A stretch of 30,496 bases of DNA. Source: Spirochaetota bacterium. GTDB lineage: Bacteria; Spirochaetota; Spirochaetia; DTKZ01. Shown here in pieces: positions 14,244 through 22,014 of this stretch; the first letter of the stretch is position 1; every line of letters starts with the position of its first letter. The position numbers and the translations under genes were made by a program. The stretch is from contig JAKQWJ010000174.1 in the NCBI GenBank assembly GCA_029562045.1, forward strand, positions 1-30,496, in the 5' to 3' direction. Under the pieces are notes generated by a model. It saw only the letters and a list, made by a program, of their open reading frames with translations. It was not told the DNA's origin and did not search any database.

Positions 14244-14272
14244 ATTGTAGTATCCCGGTGTCCGGTCTTCAA
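14244..14272 (-). promoter_or_regulatory. sigma-70 promoter of the cyclase gene
   Basis: On the minus strand TTGAAG (14272-14267) and TACAAT (14249-14244) are 17 bp apart. The predicted start lies near 14237, giving a leader of about 137 nt and ruling out translation from the upstream ATG at 14244. Confidence 0.65.
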
Positions 14273-14482
14273 GAGGGTTCGGGAACATCCGTGGTGAGTA
14301 AATAAAGAGGGCCACCCCCGGCCCTGCGCGGAATCGCCGGGACAGTGTGCACTCGACGGGGTCCTGGGAGGGATGAACGGACCCGAGACCGTTTCTTTTC
14401 TGGAACGACTTTTCCGGCGGAGGAGATAGCCCGGGAGATCGAAGAAATGGCCTATTATGGGCGTGGCACGAACACCATATTA
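14273..14482. other. intergenic region between divergent cyclase and secreted-protein genes
   Basis: The full gap runs from 14101 to 14593 (493 bp). It holds the cyclase leader and promoter on the left and a plus-strand promoter on the right. In the middle I see no convincing coding frame, RNA gene or repeat. Confidence 0.5.
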
Positions 14483-14511
14483 TTGCGATCTGCGCCACGG
14501 GGGATTACAAT
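14483..14511 (+). promoter_or_regulatory. promoter of the small secreted protein gene
   Basis: TTGCGA (14483-14488) and TACAAT (14506-14511) are spaced by 17 bp. The predicted start leaves a leader of about 75 nt before the ATG at 14594. Confidence 0.55.
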
Positions 14512-14593
14512 GAGGGTAAACCGCGTGAGAGAATGGGCCGGATTCACGCCGCTTTCGCGGCGAACGGGAAATCAGTGTTTGTGGGAGCAAAAT

Positions 14594-14917
14594 ATGAAAT
14601 CAACCGCCCTTCAGTTCAGATTCTTCCTTCTCCTGCTGATCGTCTTTACAGCACAGGCGTCATTCGCCGAAGCTCCGACGACCATTGAAAAGATGCCCAT
14701 ATACGGCGGCATGAAGCTTCTTTCAGAAGAAAAAGCGCCCAAAGAAAACGCGTGGATTGAAACCGCCAATTGCGAATGGTACTTCAGGAATACGAAATCC
14801 TCAATGAGCACACTCCATATAATGTTCCAGGATCTCAGCATCGATGAAGAGAACGGCAAATACGAACTGAACACCGAAATAATTATCGAGGTGATTCATT
14901 ATAACTATGAGATATAG
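14594..14917 (+). CDS. small exported protein of unknown function
   Basis: This 107-residue protein has a clear signal peptide (MKSTALQFRFFLLLLIVFTA, then QASFA before EAPTT). The mature part is about 82 residues, acidic, with one cysteine (IETANCEWYF) and a C-terminal stretch rich in beta-branched residues (LNTEIIIEVIHYNYEI). I do not recognise a family. GGGAG at 14583-14587 supports the ATG at 14594 rather than earlier in-frame starts. The gene is AT-richer than its neighbours, which may indicate acquisition. It probably resides in the periplasm or is secreted. Confidence 0.6.
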   Translation: MKSTALQFRFFLLLLIVFTAQASFAEAPTTIEKMPIYGGMKLLSEEKAPKENAWIETANCEWYFRNTKSSMSTLHIMFQDLSIDEENGKYELNTEIIIEVIHYNYEI

Positions 14918-15026
14918 AACAATCCGGCAATCGCATCCCCATGAGTCGTCGCCCCGAAGCCTGGATCAGCGGGCCCGTGCCGGCAGCCACAGCGGAATCT
15001 CGGGTTACGCGTATGAACGGTGATAC

Positions 15027-16112
15027 ATGAAAATACGAGATCTGGGTTTTGACCGGTGGTTTGAAGATTACGCCCCCCAGTTCAGCCTGGAGGGTTGCCG
15101 TTTTGCCCGCATTTCGGCCGTTGACCGCGGTTCGTATCTCGTGATGAACGAATTCGGAGAAGCTCCGGCCGAGCTGACGGGGAAGCTTTCATATCAGACT
15201 GAAAGTCCCGGCGATCTGCCCTGCGTCGGAGATTGGGTGACGGCACAGTACCGTGACAACGACACTGCCGCCATCATCCACCGGGTGTTTCCGCGAAAGA
15301 CGTTTCTTCGGCGCAAGTCCGCGGGTGTGAATGTCGATTATCAGATGATCGCCTCCAACGTGGATGCCGCCTTCATCGTTCAGTCATGCCATTTCGATTT
15401 CAACCCCCGACGCCTGGATCGGTACCTGGTAATGACGGCGGACGGGGGTATTGAGCCGATTGTTCTTCTGACGAAAACGGATCTGATTCCCCAGGACGAG
15501 CTGGACCGGAAGATCGCGACCGTCAGCTCTTTCTCCAGGGTGAAGGTGATTGCCCTGAGCAATGAAACCGGAAAGGGGTTTGATGAGTTTCAACAGACGC
15601 TTTCTCCTGGAAGGACATACTGTTTTATCGGTTCGTCGGGTGTGGGGAAGACGACGCTCATAAACCGGCTCATCGGCCGGGAAACCTTTGACACAAAGGC
15701 CGTCAGCGCCACCGGAGAAGGCGTCCACACGACTGCACGCCGTCAGCTCATCGTTCTTGGCCGGGGAGCGATGCTGATTGACACTCCCGGCATGCGGGAG
15801 TTGGGACTTGTCGGCGCCGGAGAGGGCTTGCACACCGGCTTCGAAGAGTTTTCGGCTCTGTCCTCACAATGCCGTTATGCGAACTGCAGTCATGAACACG
15901 AACCCGGCTGTGCCGTCCGGGCGGCGATTCAGCGCGGCGAATTGAGTGAAGACCGCTTTTCCAGTTATATCAAGCTCAGGAAGGAATCCGAGTACCATGA
16001 GATGTCCTATCTGGAAAAAAGGAAAAAGGACAGAGACTTCGGACGTTTCATCAAGTCGGTGAAGAAGCAGATGAAGGGGAATTCCGAACAGACGCCGCGG
16101 CATGATCGCTGA
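15027..16112 (+). CDS. rsgA: ribosome small-subunit-dependent GTPase A
   Basis: This 361-residue circularly permuted GTPase checks late assembly of the 30S ribosomal subunit. The order of motifs shows the permutation: G4 LTKTDL (about 148-153), G5, then G1 GSSGVGKTT (202-210), G2 and G3 DTPGMREL (252-259). The N-terminal OB-fold comes before. The zinc site follows with Cys282, Cys287, His289 and Cys295 (CRYANCSHEHEPGC). The C-terminal helix is basic, as expected for rRNA contact. It lies 109 bp after the small exported protein gene and is probably expressed separately. Start ATG at 15027 gives the normal family length. Confidence 0.95.
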   Translation: MKIRDLGFDRWFEDYAPQFSLEGCRFARISAVDRGSYLVMNEFGEAPAELTGKLSYQTESPGDLPCVGDWVTAQYRDNDTAAIIHRVFPRKTFLRRKSAGVNVDYQMIASNVDAAFIVQSCHFDFNPRRLDRYLVMTADGGIEPIVLLTKTDLIPQDELDRKIATVSSFSRVKVIALSNETGKGFDEFQQTLSPGRTYCFIGSSGVGKTTLINRLIGRETFDTKAVSATGEGVHTTARRQLIVLGRGAMLIDTPGMRELGLVGAGEGLHTGFEEFSALSSQCRYANCSHEHEPGCAVRAAIQRGELSEDRFSSYIKLRKESEYHEMSYLEKRKKDRDFGRFIKSVKKQMKGNSEQTPRHDR

Positions 16113-16408
16113 AAGACCGGCGGCGGCACGAAGGATGATTTACACCCGAAGGGGATTGCGCGGCCGCATCAAGGGGTTGAGCCCCCAAGCCCGGCCGATT
16201 CCGTCAGCGGGATGCCTCCGGCGCCGGGGACACCAGGCTGCCCGTGGCGCCCCGCGCCAGGGTATGGTCCCAGGTTGATGAGTGGGGCATTCGGCCGTCC
16301 AAAAAACGATACCGATCCGGACATGATAAGAGGTCCTGTCTCCCGGGAGAGACCCCGTGACTCCCGGCTCCGCGCAGGGGGCCCGGGATCCGGGGGCTCC
16401 GCTTTTCT

Positions 16409-17170
16409 TTATCCCCGTTTTCCGTCCAGCAGGGCGAAGACCTTTCGGAGAAGGGGGGTGACCCGCGCCGATATTTCCTTCCGGATCTTCAGCTCCTCCC
16501 CCGCGAGTTTCAGATAGATCCCGTCCAGGGCCTTCCGGGTGAGAAAGTCGTCCAGGTCGGTGTTTACGGGGGAAAACCCCGCTATCCTGCCCGCCGCGCT
16601 TCCGGCAAGGGTGTTCCATTTTCCCGTGAGGGACACCCAGGTTTCCCGGGCGGAAACGCCGGCCACCAGCTTCTTGTCGGTGGACGCGGCTATCTTCGGT
16701 CGGTAGAGGGAGTAAAGTCCGTCATGGGTCGTCTTTCTCAGGTAGGAGGTGGCGGCGTCGTCGGGACCGTGGAGGATGCCCAGGCCGTCGCTCACGGTCA
16801 TCTTTTGTATCGAAGCGGCGAAAACCGGGGCCGCCTCCCGGGCGGCGTCCTCCGCCGCCCGGTTTATGCTCACGATCAGGTCTTCCAGAAGTTTCTTCCC
16901 CCCGGGGACCCTGCCGATGTTGTCGGCGATGACCCGGGCCTCATCGGGGAGGGGTATCCTGACCAGGGGGTCGCCGTAGTAGCCGTCCCGGGCGGCCAGT
17001 TTCTCCGCCCCTTTCCGGGCGCCCAGGGTGAGGGCTTCCTTCAGGCCGGCGATGATCTCCGCCTCCGTGGGCGGTCCCGCCTTGGGCATGTCCCGCAGAT
17101 TGATCTGAAGATCCGCGCACCCCGCCAGGGCAAGAAGAGCGAGGCCCAGGGAGAGGAGTTTTTTCCGCAT
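16409..17170 (-). CDS. DUF4197 family lipoprotein
   Basis: This 253-residue protein is exported and lipid-anchored: a signal peptide MRKKLLSLGLALLALAGC ends in the lipobox L-A-G-C with Cys18 as the lipidation site. The body matches DUF4197, a family of unknown function, with motifs such as GLKEALTLGARKGAEKLAA, GYYGDPLVRIPLP and LDDFLTRKALDGIYLKL. The ATG at 17170 is chosen because GGGAGG (17178-17183) is 7 nt upstream; an earlier in-frame ATG lacks a good site. It is divergent from the sugar-transport operon and has its own promoter. Confidence 0.85.
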   Translation of the reverse strand: MRKKLLSLGLALLALAGCADLQINLRDMPKAGPPTEAEIIAGLKEALTLGARKGAEKLAARDGYYGDPLVRIPLPDEARVIADNIGRVPGGKKLLEDLIVSINRAAEDAAREAAPVFAASIQKMTVSDGLGILHGPDDAATSYLRKTTHDGLYSLYRPKIAASTDKKLVAGVSARETWVSLTGKWNTLAGSAAGRIAGFSPVNTDLDDFLTRKALDGIYLKLAGEELKIRKEISARVTPLLRKVFALLDGKRG

Positions 17171-17208
17171 GGCAAAACCTCCCGCGATGGAAATGGGTTG
17201 CACCGCCG

Positions 17209-17237
17209 ATTGTAATGGGGAACCCGGCGGGCTTCAA
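17209..17237 (-). promoter_or_regulatory. promoter of the DUF4197 lipoprotein gene
   Basis: On the minus strand TTGAAG (17237-17232) and TACAAT (17214-17209) are 17 bp apart. The hexamers are identical to those of the cyclase promoter at 14244-14272. Confidence 0.65.
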
Positions 17238-17258
17238 GGGGCGGCGGCCGGTTTTTCC

Positions 17259-17287
17259 TTGACGGCCGGCCGGCCGTCCCCTATAGT
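17259..17287 (+). promoter_or_regulatory. promoter with perfect palindromic operator for the saccharide operon
   Basis: TTGACG (17259-17264) and TATAGT (17282-17287) are 17 bp apart, each one base off consensus. The spacer holds a perfect 18-bp palindrome, GACGGCCGGCCGGCCGTC at 17261-17278, which overlaps the -35. A repressor bound there would block transcription. No regulator gene is encoded nearby in the window, so the binding protein is unknown. Confidence 0.65.
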
Positions 17288-17340
17288 TTACAGTGCCGTT
17301 TTACAGTCGGCGACGCCACATCAATGATCAGGAGGAATCC

Positions 17341-18648
17341 ATGGTGAAAAGAGTCGGCATCGTTTTCGTGGCCCTGATGGTTCTGACCGGAATGCTTTTT
17401 GCTGGAGGGTCGTCCGAGGCCAAGGGGAAGGAGACCCTGTCGGTCTGGTGCGGGTACCCCGAGATGGAAGCTTTCTACAAACACGCGGCGGAGGAGTACA
17501 AAAAACTCCACCCCAACGTGGAGTTCAACATCGTCACCCACCCGCTGCGGGAGTTCGAGCAGAAGCTTTCGGCCACCATTCCGTCCAACACGGTGGCGGA
17601 CATCATCGATGTGTCGGTCTACGCCAACCAGAAGTTCATCGAGGCGGGGTTCATCCCCAGGATGCCCGAAAAGGTCGGCTCCTTTGTAAACGCCCCGGGA
17701 CGCTACAGCGATTTCGCCAGGAAGAACAACAGCTACAAGGGGGTCATGTACGGGGTGCCTTTCTTCCAGGGTCGCACCGCCCTTTTCTACAACACCGACA
17801 TGTTCGCCGAGGCGGGGCTTTCCGGGCCGCCCAAGACCATGGCGGAGATGTACGAGTACGCCAAAAAACTGGCCAGGCGGGACGGGGCGGGAAACCTGAC
17901 CCGATCCGGGCACAGCCTCCGGCTCTCCGGCCAGGGTTCGGGGGTGGCGGAGAAATGGTGGTTCGTCCTGTATCCCATGGGCGGGACCATCCTGAAAGAG
18001 GGCAAGACTCCCGGAACCTACCATGCGGGCTACAATAACGACGGCGGCCGCAACGCCCTGAAGTACTATGTGGACGCGGTGCACAAGGACAAGTGGGACG
18101 ACCACAAGATCAAGCACGACGCCGAGGCCTTCCAGCTGGGGCTCACGGCCATGTTCTTCCGGGAGTCCTGGGTCATCGGGGACACAGCCAAGAAGGCCCC
18201 CAATCTGAAGTTCAAGACCGCCCTGGTTCCCCGGGACGCGCGCTGGGGACGGATCACCAACATCCAGAACCTCTATGTGACCAAGGCCGCCAAGAACCCG
18301 GATCTGGCCTGGGACTTCGTCCTCTTCATGGTCAACGACGCCAATCAGAAGTGGATGCTGGACAATGTGGGCTGGCTGCCGGCCCGGATGGATGTGGACC
18401 TCAAGGAGATCATCGCCCGGAAACCGCAGTTCGAGGCCTTCGTCGCCACGGCGCCGGATTACGAGGAGTTCGGTTACATCCCCATCGGCCCCTTCGACGA
18501 ACTGGCCACCCGGCTGGCGGAGCGGCTGGTCGCCGCCTTCATGGATGCCTCCCTGGCGAACAACCCTGCGGGGATCGCCAAGGTCATCGCCGACGCGGCG
18601 GAGGAGACCAACCAGATCCTGAAGCGCAGCAATTTCTACGGGGAATGA
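17341..18648 (+). CDS. carbohydrate ABC transporter substrate-binding protein
   Basis: This 435-residue extracytoplasmic solute-binding protein belongs to family 1 (MalE/UgpB type). The signal peptide (residues 1-21) is followed by AGGSSEAKGKE without a lipobox cysteine. Family features include LSVWCGYPEMEAFYKHAAEE near the mature N-terminus, YKGVMYGVPFFQGRTALFYN, and aromatic residues KWWFVLYP likely stacking on sugar. AGGAGG just before the ATG at 17341 decides the start over a longer frame. It is the first gene of a seven-gene operon and should deliver the substrate to the two permeases downstream. No ATPase gene is in the operon, so a shared MsmX/UgpC-type ATPase elsewhere is implied. Confidence 0.9.
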   Translation: MVKRVGIVFVALMVLTGMLFAGGSSEAKGKETLSVWCGYPEMEAFYKHAAEEYKKLHPNVEFNIVTHPLREFEQKLSATIPSNTVADIIDVSVYANQKFIEAGFIPRMPEKVGSFVNAPGRYSDFARKNNSYKGVMYGVPFFQGRTALFYNTDMFAEAGLSGPPKTMAEMYEYAKKLARRDGAGNLTRSGHSLRLSGQGSGVAEKWWFVLYPMGGTILKEGKTPGTYHAGYNNDGGRNALKYYVDAVHKDKWDDHKIKHDAEAFQLGLTAMFFRESWVIGDTAKKAPNLKFKTALVPRDARWGRITNIQNLYVTKAAKNPDLAWDFVLFMVNDANQKWMLDNVGWLPARMDVDLKEIIARKPQFEAFVATAPDYEEFGYIPIGPFDELATRLAERLVAAFMDASLANNPAGIAKVIADAAEETNQILKRSNFYGE

Positions 18649-18687
18649 GCGGGCCCTTGCCGTCCCTGAGCAACACCTGACACACGG

Positions 18688-18711
18688 ATCGGGGAGCCCC
18701 GGCTCCCCGAT
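18688..18711 (+). other. strong hairpin between binding-protein and permease genes
   Basis: ATCGGGGAGC (18688-18697) pairs perfectly with GCTCCCCGAT (18702-18711) around a 4-nt loop. No T-run follows. It probably stabilises the upstream binding-protein transcript or marks an mRNA processing point, raising binding-protein levels over permease. Confidence 0.55.
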
Positions 18712-18733
18712 TGAAGCCGGAAGGTGATCACCC

Positions 18734-19699
18734 ATGAAAACAAAATCCACGGCGCCGGCGGCGCGGCGAAGGGGGCTGAGCGAGATCGAGCGCAAAAAGC
18801 GGGTCTTCGCGTACTCCATGATCGCGCCGGTCATCCTGATTTTCGGGTTCGTCCGGATCCTGCCGATCTTCCAGAATTTTCTGTACAGCTTCTTCCATTC
18901 CAGCATCGGCAACCCGCTGGAGAAGTTCCTGGGACTTGCCAATTTCACCGATCTCTTCAAGGACCATCTTTTCATCCTGTCCCTGCGGAACACCACCTTT
19001 TTCGCCCTTTTCGTCACTTTTTTCAGCGTCATTTTCGCCGTGCTGCTGGCGGTCATGCTCTCCAGTCCGACCCGGGGGGGGGCCTTTTACGAGACCGTCT
19101 ACTTCCTGCCGGTGATCACCCCCATGGTCCCGGTGGCGGTGGTGTGGAAGTGGATCTACGACCCCACCTACGGGCTTCTCAACTACATCCTGTCCTGGTT
19201 CGGCGTCGCCCCCGTGGGGTGGCTGGTCTTCCCGGACACGGCGATGATCGCCATCATCATCATGAGCGTCTGGAAGATCGTGGGGTACAACATGATCATC
19301 TTCCTCGTGGGGATCCGGGATATCCCCGAGTCCTACCTGGAGGCCGCCCGGATCGACGGGGCGAACACCCTGCAGGTTTTCCGGCGGATAACCCTGCCGC
19401 TGTTGCGGCCCATCATGCTTTTCGTCCTGGTTATTTCCACCATCAACTCCTACAACGTGTTCACCCAGGTCTTCATCATGACCAGCGGCCCCCAGGGGGC
19501 GCCGGGGAACGCCGTGAGGACCATCGTTTTCGACATCTACGAGAATGCCTTCCGCTACTTCCGCACCGGCTACGCCGCGGCGGAGGCGGTGGTGCTCTTT
19601 CTCATCATCCTCGCCCTGACCCTGACTCAGTTCGGGATTTCGGGAAGCCGGGAGCGGCGGGAGCGAAGCCGTCTGAAGCGCAAAGGAGCGTCGGCATGA
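18734..19699 (+). CDS. sugar ABC transporter permease 1 (MalF/UgpA type)
   Basis: This 321-residue inner-membrane protein is half of the import channel. It has about six hydrophobic segments, starting with FAYSMIAPVILIFGFVRILP, and the cytoplasmic EAA loop YLEAARIDGANTLQVFRRIT followed by LPLLRP that contacts the ATPase. The N-terminus is basic and the C-terminus ends in a run of Arg/Lys residues (SGSRERRERSRLKRKG). The start ATG at 18734 follows GGAAGGTGATC. Its stop overlaps the next ATG (ATGA, 4 bp), indicating translational coupling. Confidence 0.93.
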   Translation: MKTKSTAPAARRRGLSEIERKKRVFAYSMIAPVILIFGFVRILPIFQNFLYSFFHSSIGNPLEKFLGLANFTDLFKDHLFILSLRNTTFFALFVTFFSVIFAVLLAVMLSSPTRGGAFYETVYFLPVITPMVPVAVVWKWIYDPTYGLLNYILSWFGVAPVGWLVFPDTAMIAIIIMSVWKIVGYNMIIFLVGIRDIPESYLEAARIDGANTLQVFRRITLPLLRPIMLFVLVISTINSYNVFTQVFIMTSGPQGAPGNAVRTIVFDIYENAFRYFRTGYAAAEAVVLFLIILALTLTQFGISGSRERRERSRLKRKGASA

Positions 19700-20529
19700 G
19701 AAACTACACCGGAAAGGCCCCGCTTCTGGCCAAACACCTGACCCTCCTCGCCGGAGCGGCGGTGATGATCCTGCCCTTCGTCTGGATGCTGTCCACCTCG
19801 CTGAAGCCCCCCCACGAGGTTCTGAGCTGGCCGCCCCAGCTGATACCCCGGACCTTCACCCTGGAGAATTACCGCACCGTCTTCGCCACCGCACCCTTCG
19901 TGCGGTTTTTCTTCAACAGCCTTCTGATGGCTTCGGTGTCCACCGTGGCGATCCTCCTGACCAGCGCCACCGCGGGCTATGTCTTCGCCAAGTTCGACTT
20001 TCCCTTCAAGAACTTCCTCTTCATCCTGACACTGTCCACCGCCATGGTGCCGCTGGAGGTCTACATGATCCCCCTCTACATGAGCATGGTGAGGATGGGC
20101 TGGGTGAACACCTTCATCGGGCTGGTGGCCCCCTATCTGATCATGAGCTACGGGATCTTTTTCATGCGCCAGAACATCATGGCCTCCATCCCCGACGAAC
20201 TTCTGGACGCGGCACGGATCGACGGCGCCTCGGAGTGGAAAATCTTCCGCATCGTGGTCTTCCCCATGCTCAGCGGGCCCATCGGGGCTATCTCGATCTT
20301 CGCCTTCCAGCAGACCTGGGCGGCCTTCATCTGGCCGCTGATCATCACCAGCAGCCGGGAGCTGTGGACCATGGAGCTGGGGCTGGGGATGTTCCAGTAC
20401 CGCTTCACCGTGGACCTGGGGCCCATCAACGCCGGTTCCATTCTTTCCCTGATACCGGTTCTGGCGGTCTTTCTGGTCATGAGGAAGAAGATCATCCAGG
20501 GGATAACCCTGACGGGAATGAAGGCGTGA
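19696..20529 (+). CDS. sugar ABC transporter permease 2 (MalG/UgpE type)
   Basis: This 277-residue inner-membrane protein is the second permease half. It has about six helices, including LTLLAGAAVMILPFVWMLST near the N-terminus, the EAA loop LDAARIDGASEWKIFRIVVF, and the usual C-terminal IIQGITLTGMKA. The ATG at 19696 is preceded by AAGGAG and overlaps the upstream stop. Its own stop overlaps a GTG start (GTGA) for the next gene, so transport and catabolic genes are one translational unit. Confidence 0.93.
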   Translation: MRNYTGKAPLLAKHLTLLAGAAVMILPFVWMLSTSLKPPHEVLSWPPQLIPRTFTLENYRTVFATAPFVRFFFNSLLMASVSTVAILLTSATAGYVFAKFDFPFKNFLFILTLSTAMVPLEVYMIPLYMSMVRMGWVNTFIGLVAPYLIMSYGIFFMRQNIMASIPDELLDAARIDGASEWKIFRIVVFPMLSGPIGAISIFAFQQTWAAFIWPLIITSSRELWTMELGLGMFQYRFTVDLGPINAGSILSLIPVLAVFLVMRKKIIQGITLTGMKA

Positions 20530-21248
20530 ACCCGGGGATCGTCGACTGGCATGTGAGTTACGGTTTCTCCCCCCGGCAGCGGGTGGACGCTTCCCGGGAG
20601 CGGGTGGAGAAGCTCCTGGCGGCCCATGGGGTGGGGATCGCCCTGATGCACCATCTGGAGGGGCTCTGGTACGATCCGCTGTCGGGAAACGAGGCCCTCC
20701 TGACGGCGTTTGCCGGGACTCCCCACGTCCCGGTCTGCACCGTGAACCCCCTGGAGGGGGAGGAGCGCTGCCGCCGGGCCTTCGCCGCAGCCTGTGATCG
20801 GGGGGCCCGGTTCTGGCGGCTCTACCCCAAAGAGCAGGGCTGGGACATGGGCCACCCGGTGGCGGCCCTTATTCTGGATCTCCTCCGGGAGGGCCGCTGC
20901 TGCCTTCTCATGGACAGCGATGCAAAGGGCATCCAGGCGGCCCTGGATCTGGCCCGGGACGAGGTTCCGGTGGTGGGGAGCCTGCATTTCTACGACTCCG
21001 CCGACTGGTCCCTCCGGCTGCGGCCCTACCGCTCCTTTTACCCCACCACCCGGCTGCTCCACGGGCCGGGGACGCTCCGGGAGACGGCCCGGATTTTCGG
21101 GGACCGCCTCCTCTTCGCCTCCGGCGCCCCCTTCGGCGCGGTGGCCTCGTCCCTGGCCCTGCTGGACGAGGTCGGGGAGGCTGTCCGGGAACGGACGCTC
21201 CGGGGCAACGCCCGGGAGCTGCTAGGGAGGTTCGGCCATGGTGATTGA
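20526..21248 (+). CDS. degenerate amidohydrolase-fold protein (probable pseudoenzyme)
   Basis: This 240-residue protein looks like a metal-dependent amidohydrolase_2 TIM barrel that has lost its metal site. The first-strand motif is VDWHVSYG, with His9 but Ser11 where the HxH second histidine belongs. The IH, HAGG and GTD ligands of the intact neighbour correspond to segments such as LLMDSDA, SLHFYD and FASGAP, with Gly200 where the catalytic Asp would be. It begins at GTG 20526 overlapping the permease stop, and its end overlaps the next gene, an intact amidohydrolase, by 11 bp. It may be a regulatory or structural partner, or have a metal-free function. The fold call is inferred from motif alignment by eye. 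Confidence 0.6.
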   Translation: MNPGIVDWHVSYGFSPRQRVDASRERVEKLLAAHGVGIALMHHLEGLWYDPLSGNEALLTAFAGTPHVPVCTVNPLEGEERCRRAFAAACDRGARFWRLYPKEQGWDMGHPVAALILDLLREGRCCLLMDSDAKGIQAALDLARDEVPVVGSLHFYDSADWSLRLRPYRSFYPTTRLLHGPGTLRETARIFGDRLLFASGAPFGAVASSLALLDEVGEAVRERTLRGNARELLGRFGHGD

Positions 21249-21993
21249 TGTCCACGGTCATCTGGGACGCTGGTCCTTTCCCATGGACGACCCCGGCCCG
21301 GAGGATCTGACGGCGATGATGGACCGCCTGGGGATCGACCGCTGCATCCTGTCCTCCAGTCGGGCGCTGCGCTACGACCTGGAGGGCGGAAACCGGGAGC
21401 TGTCCGGGAGCCTCCGCTCCGGCGGCCGCCTCTTCGGCTACATCACGGCGAATCTCCACTACCCGGAGGAGTCCATCGCCGGAATCGGCGTGCTGGAAGG
21501 GGAAAGGAAGGACACGGGGCAGGCCCGGTTCGTGGGGGTCAAGATCCACCCCATGATCCAGAACAGGCGCTTCGACACTCCGGCGGGTTTCCGTGTAGCC
21601 CGGAGGGCCCACGAATCGGGGCTCCCCATCCTGATCCACACCTTCGGGTCCCCCATGGAAACGCCCCGGCAGGTCCTGCCGGTTTTACGGGAGATTCCGG
21701 ACCTCCGGATAATCCTGGCCCATGCCGGGGGGTTCGACTGGCATCTGGCGGCGGACATGGCGGCGGCCGGGGAAAATCTCTACGCCGAGATCTGTTCCAG
21801 CTGCACCAGCCCCGACAAGCTCCTCCAGCTCATCGAGGCCTTCGGGGACCGGCGGGTCCTCTTCGGCACCGATGCCACGCTGTTTCACCCCGGCTACGCC
21901 CTGGGGATGGTCCGGGATGCGGACCTCCCCGCGGAGTCTCTCTCCCGCCTGATGGGGGAGAACGCCCTGGACCTTTTCAGGTTCCAGCCATAA
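21238..21993 (+). CDS. amidohydrolase family 2 metal-dependent hydrolase
   Basis: This 251-residue TIM-barrel enzyme has the complete amidohydrolase_2 set: His6-x-His8 in IDVHGHLG, VKIHPM, His134 in ILIHTFG, His162 in LAHAGG, and Asp212 in FGTDAT. Enzymes of this family are hydrolases, lactonases or decarboxylases acting on cyclic or carboxylated small molecules. It is cytoplasmic, as no signal peptide is seen. AGGGAGG at 21223-21229 inside the upstream gene serves as ribosome binding site. Its position in a sugar-uptake operon suggests that it processes the imported compound or an intermediate such as a lactone. The exact reaction is unknown. Confidence 0.85.
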   Translation: MVIDVHGHLGRWSFPMDDPGPEDLTAMMDRLGIDRCILSSSRALRYDLEGGNRELSGSLRSGGRLFGYITANLHYPEESIAGIGVLEGERKDTGQARFVGVKIHPMIQNRRFDTPAGFRVARRAHESGLPILIHTFGSPMETPRQVLPVLREIPDLRIILAHAGGFDWHLAADMAAAGENLYAEICSSCTSPDKLLQLIEAFGDRRVLFGTDATLFHPGYALGMVRDADLPAESLSRLMGENALDLFRFQP

Positions 21994-22014
21994 CCGACGC
22001 GACAGGACGCGACC

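Noticed and set aside
16113..16408. Possible gene or RNA between rsgA and the DUF4197 gene
   Set aside because: Only frames with shadow-like composition and scattered GC palindromes are present; no ribosome binding site, promoter or conserved motif was seen.
17281..19056. 591-codon minus-strand open frame across the binding-protein gene
   Set aside because: It is antisense to the promoter, the binding protein and the start of the first permease gene, and has no domain features.
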